Source: Thermoplasmata archaeon
GTDB lineage: Archaea > Thermoplasmatota > Thermoplasmata > Sysuiplasmatales > Sysuiplasmataceae
Reading direction: 5' to 3'
Length of the DNA stretch: 7,833 bases
Assembly (NCBI GenBank): GCA_021811925.1
Contig: JAKAPY010000077.1
Span: forward strand, 1 to 7,833
Both the position numbers and the translations under genes were made by a program. The notes under the pieces were generated by a model. The model did no database searches, had not been told where the DNA came from, and saw nothing but the letters and a program-made list of their open reading frames with translations. Positions 5,954 to 7,833 of the stretch are shown here, piece after piece (the first letter of the stretch is position 1; each line of letters opens with the position of its first letter).

Positions 5954-6784
5954 TCAGAACTTGAGCTTTTTGAAGGTCAGTTCGGTCCCGAACTGGCACG
6001 CAAAAAGCTGCTGTGCACTGCCACTTGAAACTGCGACTTCAACATTTCCGTGAGAACCTACCAGTAGGACGGGGCTGCCTGGTTTCACATCTGAATAGGT
6101 CTTCCTGAATTCCACTACCTGCGTGACGTCGCCCGAGTTGACGGATATCCTTTCACCAGTCCTGAAGAGTTTCACAAAGTCTTCGGATCTTATGTTTGTT
6201 ATTATGTTGCCGAAACCGTCTGCATAGACGCAGATGCCCGAAAGCCCCAGCGGGATTTTTCTCATCTCGCCAAAGCTGAGGTCGTTGGGGATCTTCAGCA
6301 CAGGACCGATCTTCTCGAAAGGTTCGCCGGAAGCCAGGTAGGCCGCAGCCGGAGCAAAGATATCCCTCCCGTGAAATGTGTTGGAGACAGACTGCTTCTG
6401 CACCTTGCCTATGTTTATTTCCCTGACCTCGGGCTTGCCGCATGATTTGGCCGCGGGCATGAGGACACCGTTGTCCGGACCCACGAAGAAGAACTTCCCG
6501 GACCTGACAGCTATCGGTTTCCTGGGGGAACCAACACCAGGATCGATGACAACTGTGTGAATTGTTCCCGCGGGGAAGAAAGGAACAACGCTTCGTAGCA
6601 CGAAGGCGCCGGCCTGGATTGACTGGGGCGGAACATCATGCGTGATGTCCACTATATCCGCGTCGATTCTGGCAAGTATTACGCCTTTCATCGAACCGAC
6701 GTATCCTCCCGCAAAACCGAAATCGGTAAGCAGCGTTATCAGCGGACGATGTAAAGCAGAACTGTCTTTATCCAATTGAACCAC
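5954..6784 (-). CDS. S-adenosylmethionine hydrolase (SAM hydroxide adenosyltransferase, DUF62)
   Basis: A 276-residue member of the fluorinase/chlorinase-like superfamily. Archaeal and bacterial members without a halogenase context hydrolyse SAM to adenosine and methionine. The N-terminal signature L-L-T-D-F-G is at 18-23, followed by Y-V-G-S-M-K-G-V-I at 28-36 and D-I-T-H at 46-49. The catalytic Asp-Arg-His set known from the Pyrococcus homologue is present: D81 and R88 in V-I-D-P-G-V-G-S-P-R, and H138 in T-F-H-G-R-D. G-P-D-N-G is at 102-106. The C-terminal barrel domain contains G-F-G-N-I-I-T-N-I (190-198) and a G-S-H-G-N segment (243-247). The start is GTG at 6784; no ATG lies before the first core motif, and a TATA box is centred about 25 bp upstream. 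It may control SAM levels, but the physiological role is unsettled. Confidence 0.93.
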   Translation of the reverse strand: MVQLDKDSSALHRPLITLLTDFGFAGGYVGSMKGVILARIDADIVDITHDVPPQSIQAGAFVLRSVVPFFPAGTIHTVVIDPGVGSPRKPIAVRSGKFFFVGPDNGVLMPAAKSCGKPEVREINIGKVQKQSVSNTFHGRDIFAPAAAYLASGEPFEKIGPVLKIPNDLSFGEMRKIPLGLSGICVYADGFGNIITNIRSEDFVKLFRTGERISVNSGDVTQVVEFRKTYSDVKPGSPVLLVGSHGNVEVAVSSGSAQQLFACQFGTELTFKKLKF

Positions 6785-6805
6785 CGCGGATAAATATGAA
6801 AGCGG

Positions 6806-6814
6806 TTATAATAT
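6806..6814 (-). promoter_or_regulatory. TATA box of the SAM hydrolase gene
   Basis: ATATTATAA on the minus strand is centred at 6810, about 25 bp before the GTG at 6784, supporting a leaderless GTG start. A second AT-rich element at 6790-6798 is too close: it would start transcription inside the coding region where no start codon exists. Confidence 0.55.
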
Positions 6815-6873
6815 GATTTGTCCGGCAACGATGGCCTTAAGATGTGTCGGGGACGCATGCGATGCCCGGTAGA

Positions 6874-7257
6874 TCACATGCCGTTTATCGCAATCGCCTC
6901 GATTTCAACCTTTGCTCCCCTCGGAAGCGCGGCTACCTGGACAGTGGATCTGGCCGGTTTAGTTTCACCGAAAAATCCGCCGTAGGCGGCATTGACCTTC
7001 TCAAAATCCTGAAGGTTTGTAAGGAAAATGGTGGTCTTGACGATGTTCCGGAGCGAGCTGCCGGCCGCATTCAGGACAGCCTCAAGGTTTTTCAGGCATT
7101 TTTCAGCCTGAACCGCTGCATCATCCGACACCAGTTTTCCGCTTGTCCTGTCAAGGCCCAGCTGACCAGAACAGAAAATGAAGTTGCCGGCCCTGACTGC
7201 CTGTGAGTATGGTCCGATTGCCTGCGGGGCAGAATTGCTACTTATCGCTTCAACCAA
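6874..7257 (-). CDS. ridA: RidA-family enamine/imine deaminase
   Basis: A 127-residue protein of the RidA (YjgF/YER057c) family, which hydrolyses reactive enamine and imine intermediates such as 2-aminoacrylate released by PLP enzymes, giving ketoacids and ammonia. The N-terminal signature S-S-N-S-A-P-Q-A-I-G-P-Y-S-Q-A (6-20) is followed by F-C-S-G-Q-L-G. The substrate-binding arginine is R103 in K-P-A-R-S-T, and E118 in K-V-E-I-E-A-I-A matches the conserved acid 15 residues later. Family members are cytosolic trimers. The frame is open to a TTG at 7278, but the TTG at 7257 gives the usual family N-terminus and lies just downstream of the start site predicted from the TATA box near 7287. It is followed after 89 bp by the SAM hydrolase gene, which has its own promoter. 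Confidence 0.95.
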   Translation of the reverse strand: MVEAISSNSAPQAIGPYSQAVRAGNFIFCSGQLGLDRTSGKLVSDDAAVQAEKCLKNLEAVLNAAGSSLRNIVKTTIFLTNLQDFEKVNAAYGGFFGETKPARSTVQVAALPRGAKVEIEAIAINGM

Positions 7258-7283
7258 CTGAATGCACCGGCGTGGCAATGGCG

Positions 7284-7291
7284 CAATTAAG
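7284..7291 (-). promoter_or_regulatory. TATA-like promoter of ridA
   Basis: CTTAATTG on the minus strand is centred near 7287.5, predicting a start site around 7260-7262. This puts the TTG at 7278 upstream of the transcript and supports the TTG at 7257 as a near-leaderless start. Confidence 0.5.
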
Positions 7292-7347
7292 AGAAAACAC
7301 TTGTGGAAGGGGTTTGTATAAGTGGTTTGAATGTGAAGTGCTGCGGC

Positions 7348-7509
7348 TCAGGCCCTATTGTGGGACATCCTCTTGAAGAGAGAGATGACCCTGTTGTGGC
7401 TGTGCTTCCTTCCGTTGAGGGCTTTGCTCTCCTCTATAGCCTTCAGGTTCAGGTAATCCTGAGTGGACTTTGCATACACTTCTGTTGAATATATTATGTC
7501 ATACTGCAT
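7348..7509 (-). CDS. 53-residue basic protein, unknown function
   Basis: ATG at 7509 opens a frame of 53 codons ending in TGA at 7348-7350. It is supported by GAGGTG (7517-7522) with a 7-nt spacer, the best-formed Shine-Dalgarno site in the window. The N-terminal part (M-Q-Y-D-I-I-Y-S-T-E-V-Y) is followed by a charged, probably helical middle (D-Y-L-N-L-K-A-I-E-E-S-K-A-L). The basic, histidine-rich tail contains R-K-H-S-H-N-R and a late K-R-M-S-H-N-R. It has no cysteines, signal peptide or membrane segment. The repeated S-H-N-R at 37-40 and 49-52 is notable. The basic tail could bind nucleic acid or protein, but this is a guess. It lies upstream of ridA on the same strand and divergent from the Lrp gene. 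I do not recognise the family. Confidence 0.65.
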   Translation of the reverse strand: MQYDIIYSTEVYAKSTQDYLNLKAIEESKALNGRKHSHNRVISLFKRMSHNRA

Positions 7510-7516
7510 AGTTTTA

Positions 7517-7522
7517 CACCTC
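7517..7522 (-). promoter_or_regulatory. Shine-Dalgarno site of the 53-residue protein gene
   Basis: GAGGTG on the minus strand, 7 nt before the ATG at 7509. Its strength and spacing are the main evidence that this short frame is translated. Confidence 0.65.
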
Positions 7523-7562
7523 TTTGTTAGGTATTCGCTAATATTAACTGAATATTATTTAG

Positions 7563-7569
7563 TATATAA
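7563..7569 (-). promoter_or_regulatory. TATA-like element upstream of the 53-residue protein gene
   Basis: TTATATA on the minus strand predicts a start site near 7540 and a leader of about 31 nt that includes the Shine-Dalgarno site. Another AT-rich candidate, AATATTA at 7551-7557, would also keep the site in the leader. Which one is used cannot be decided here. Confidence 0.35.
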
Positions 7570-7609
7570 CCCTATGGAATGAATTCCCTGCATTGAAAAT
7601 GAAGCCATG

Positions 7610-7629
7610 TTTGCATCTGCAGATGAAAA
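7610..7629. promoter_or_regulatory. Palindrome at the Lrp promoter, probable operator
   Basis: A perfect 12-bp palindrome, CATCTGCAGATG (7614-7625), is extended by TTT on the left and AAA on the right with one mismatched pair, giving a 20-bp near-symmetric site. The right arm overlaps the GAAAAG stretch that looks like the TFB-recognition element and abuts the TATA box of the Lrp gene. Lrp/AsnC proteins bind palindromes of this size and often regulate their own gene; autorepression here is inference. Confidence 0.55.
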
Positions 7630-7638
7630 GCTTTAACC
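7625..7638 (+). promoter_or_regulatory. BRE and TATA box of the Lrp/AsnC gene
   Basis: GAAAAG (7625-7630, BRE-like) is directly followed by CTTTAACC (7631-7638). The TATA centre at about 7634.5 predicts a start site near 7660, about 4 nt before the ATG at 7664, so the mRNA should be nearly leaderless. Confidence 0.6.
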
Positions 7639-7663
7639 GAACAAATGACGATACATTCGAGAA

Positions 7664-7833
7664 ATGGACGAAAAAGACATCTTGATTCTCGCACTGCTAC
7701 AGCAGGATGCTAGGATGCCGCTCAAGGAAATAGGTGAAAAGGTCGGACTCGCTGCACCCACTGTCCACGAGCGAATCCAAGCCATGCTACGCCAGAACGT
7801 GATCTCAGGCTTCACCACAATAATAGATCCTAA
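7664..7833 (+). CDS. Lrp/AsnC-family transcriptional regulator (5' part only)
   Basis: The first 56 codons of an Lrp/AsnC regulator, cut by the window edge with the frame still open. The residues form the family's N-terminal winged helix-turn-helix: M-D-E-K-D-I-L-I-L-A-L-L-Q-Q-D-A-R (1-17), E-I-G-E-K-V-G-L-A (22-30), the recognition helix A-P-T-V-H-E-R-I-Q-A-M (31-41), then N-V-I-S-G-F-T-T-I-I-D-P leading to the linker. The missing part should hold the RAM ligand-binding and oligomerisation domain, usually sensing amino acids or related metabolites. It is divergent from the 53-residue protein gene. The palindrome at 7610-7629 beside its promoter suggests autoregulation. Confidence 0.93.
   Translation, partial: MDEKDILILALLQQDARMPLKEIGEKVGLAAPTVHERIQAMLRQNVISGFTTIIDP

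Noticed and set aside
5820..6053. 77-codon plus-strand frame
   Set aside because: It runs through the 12-bp repeat array and 100 bp into the SAM hydrolase coding region on the opposite strand; the repetitive isoleucine-rich translation is explained by the repeat.
5954..6784. Fluorinase or chlorinase function for the DUF62 protein
   Set aside because: The Asp-Arg-His set of the SAM hydroxide adenosyltransferase group is present and no halometabolite genes are nearby.
7633..7818. 61-codon minus-strand frame at the right edge
   Set aside because: Antisense to the Lrp/AsnC helix-turn-helix coding sequence, which is clearly the real frame.

Overview
The window looks archaeal. It carries a fibrillarin-type rRNA 2'-O-methyltransferase (flpA), a family found only in archaea and eukaryotes. 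The promoters are TATA-like, centred about 25 bp upstream of start codons. Arginine is often coded by AGG/AGA, GC content is roughly half, and the class II (adenosylcobalamin) ribonucleotide reductase and the Lrp/AsnC regulator fit. Leaderless genes together with B12-dependent ribonucleotide reduction suggest a Thermoplasmata-like euryarchaeon, but the exact lineage is inference.

Layout, left to right: (1) a GNAT acetyltransferase on the minus strand (9-491), divergent from flpA on the plus strand (590-1279) across a 98-bp gap that holds both TATA boxes; (2) a small coiled-coil/SHOCT-like protein (1379-1600) and a LarE-family sulfur transferase (1679-2539), both plus strand; (3) a long nrdJ ribonucleotide reductase on the minus strand (2523-5633), converging on larE with a 17-nt coding overlap; (4) a gap of about 320 bp (5634-5953) with the nrdJ promoter, an inverted repeat around an AT-rich core, and a degenerate array with an exact 12-bp period; (5) a SAM hydrolase (SAM hydroxide adenosyltransferase, 5954-6784) and ridA (6874-7257), both minus, each with its own TATA box; (6) a 53-residue protein with a strong Shine-Dalgarno site (7348-7509, minus); (7) a divergent Lrp/AsnC regulator (7664 onward, plus) cut by the window edge, with a palindrome abutting its promoter.

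The genes do not form one pathway. They are mostly single-gene transcription units: core enzymes of RNA modification, dNTP synthesis and metabolite clean-up (ridA, SAM hydrolase), plus a possibly orphan cofactor-sulfuration enzyme. I found no clear new multi-gene system, CRISPR array, mobile element, tRNA or rRNA. The points most worth a second look are the 12-bp-period array upstream of nrdJ, the probable Lrp operator, the uncharacterised 53-residue protein, and a split in translation signals: the recognised enzymes look leaderless or nearly so, whereas the two small unknown proteins have Shine-Dalgarno-like leaders.
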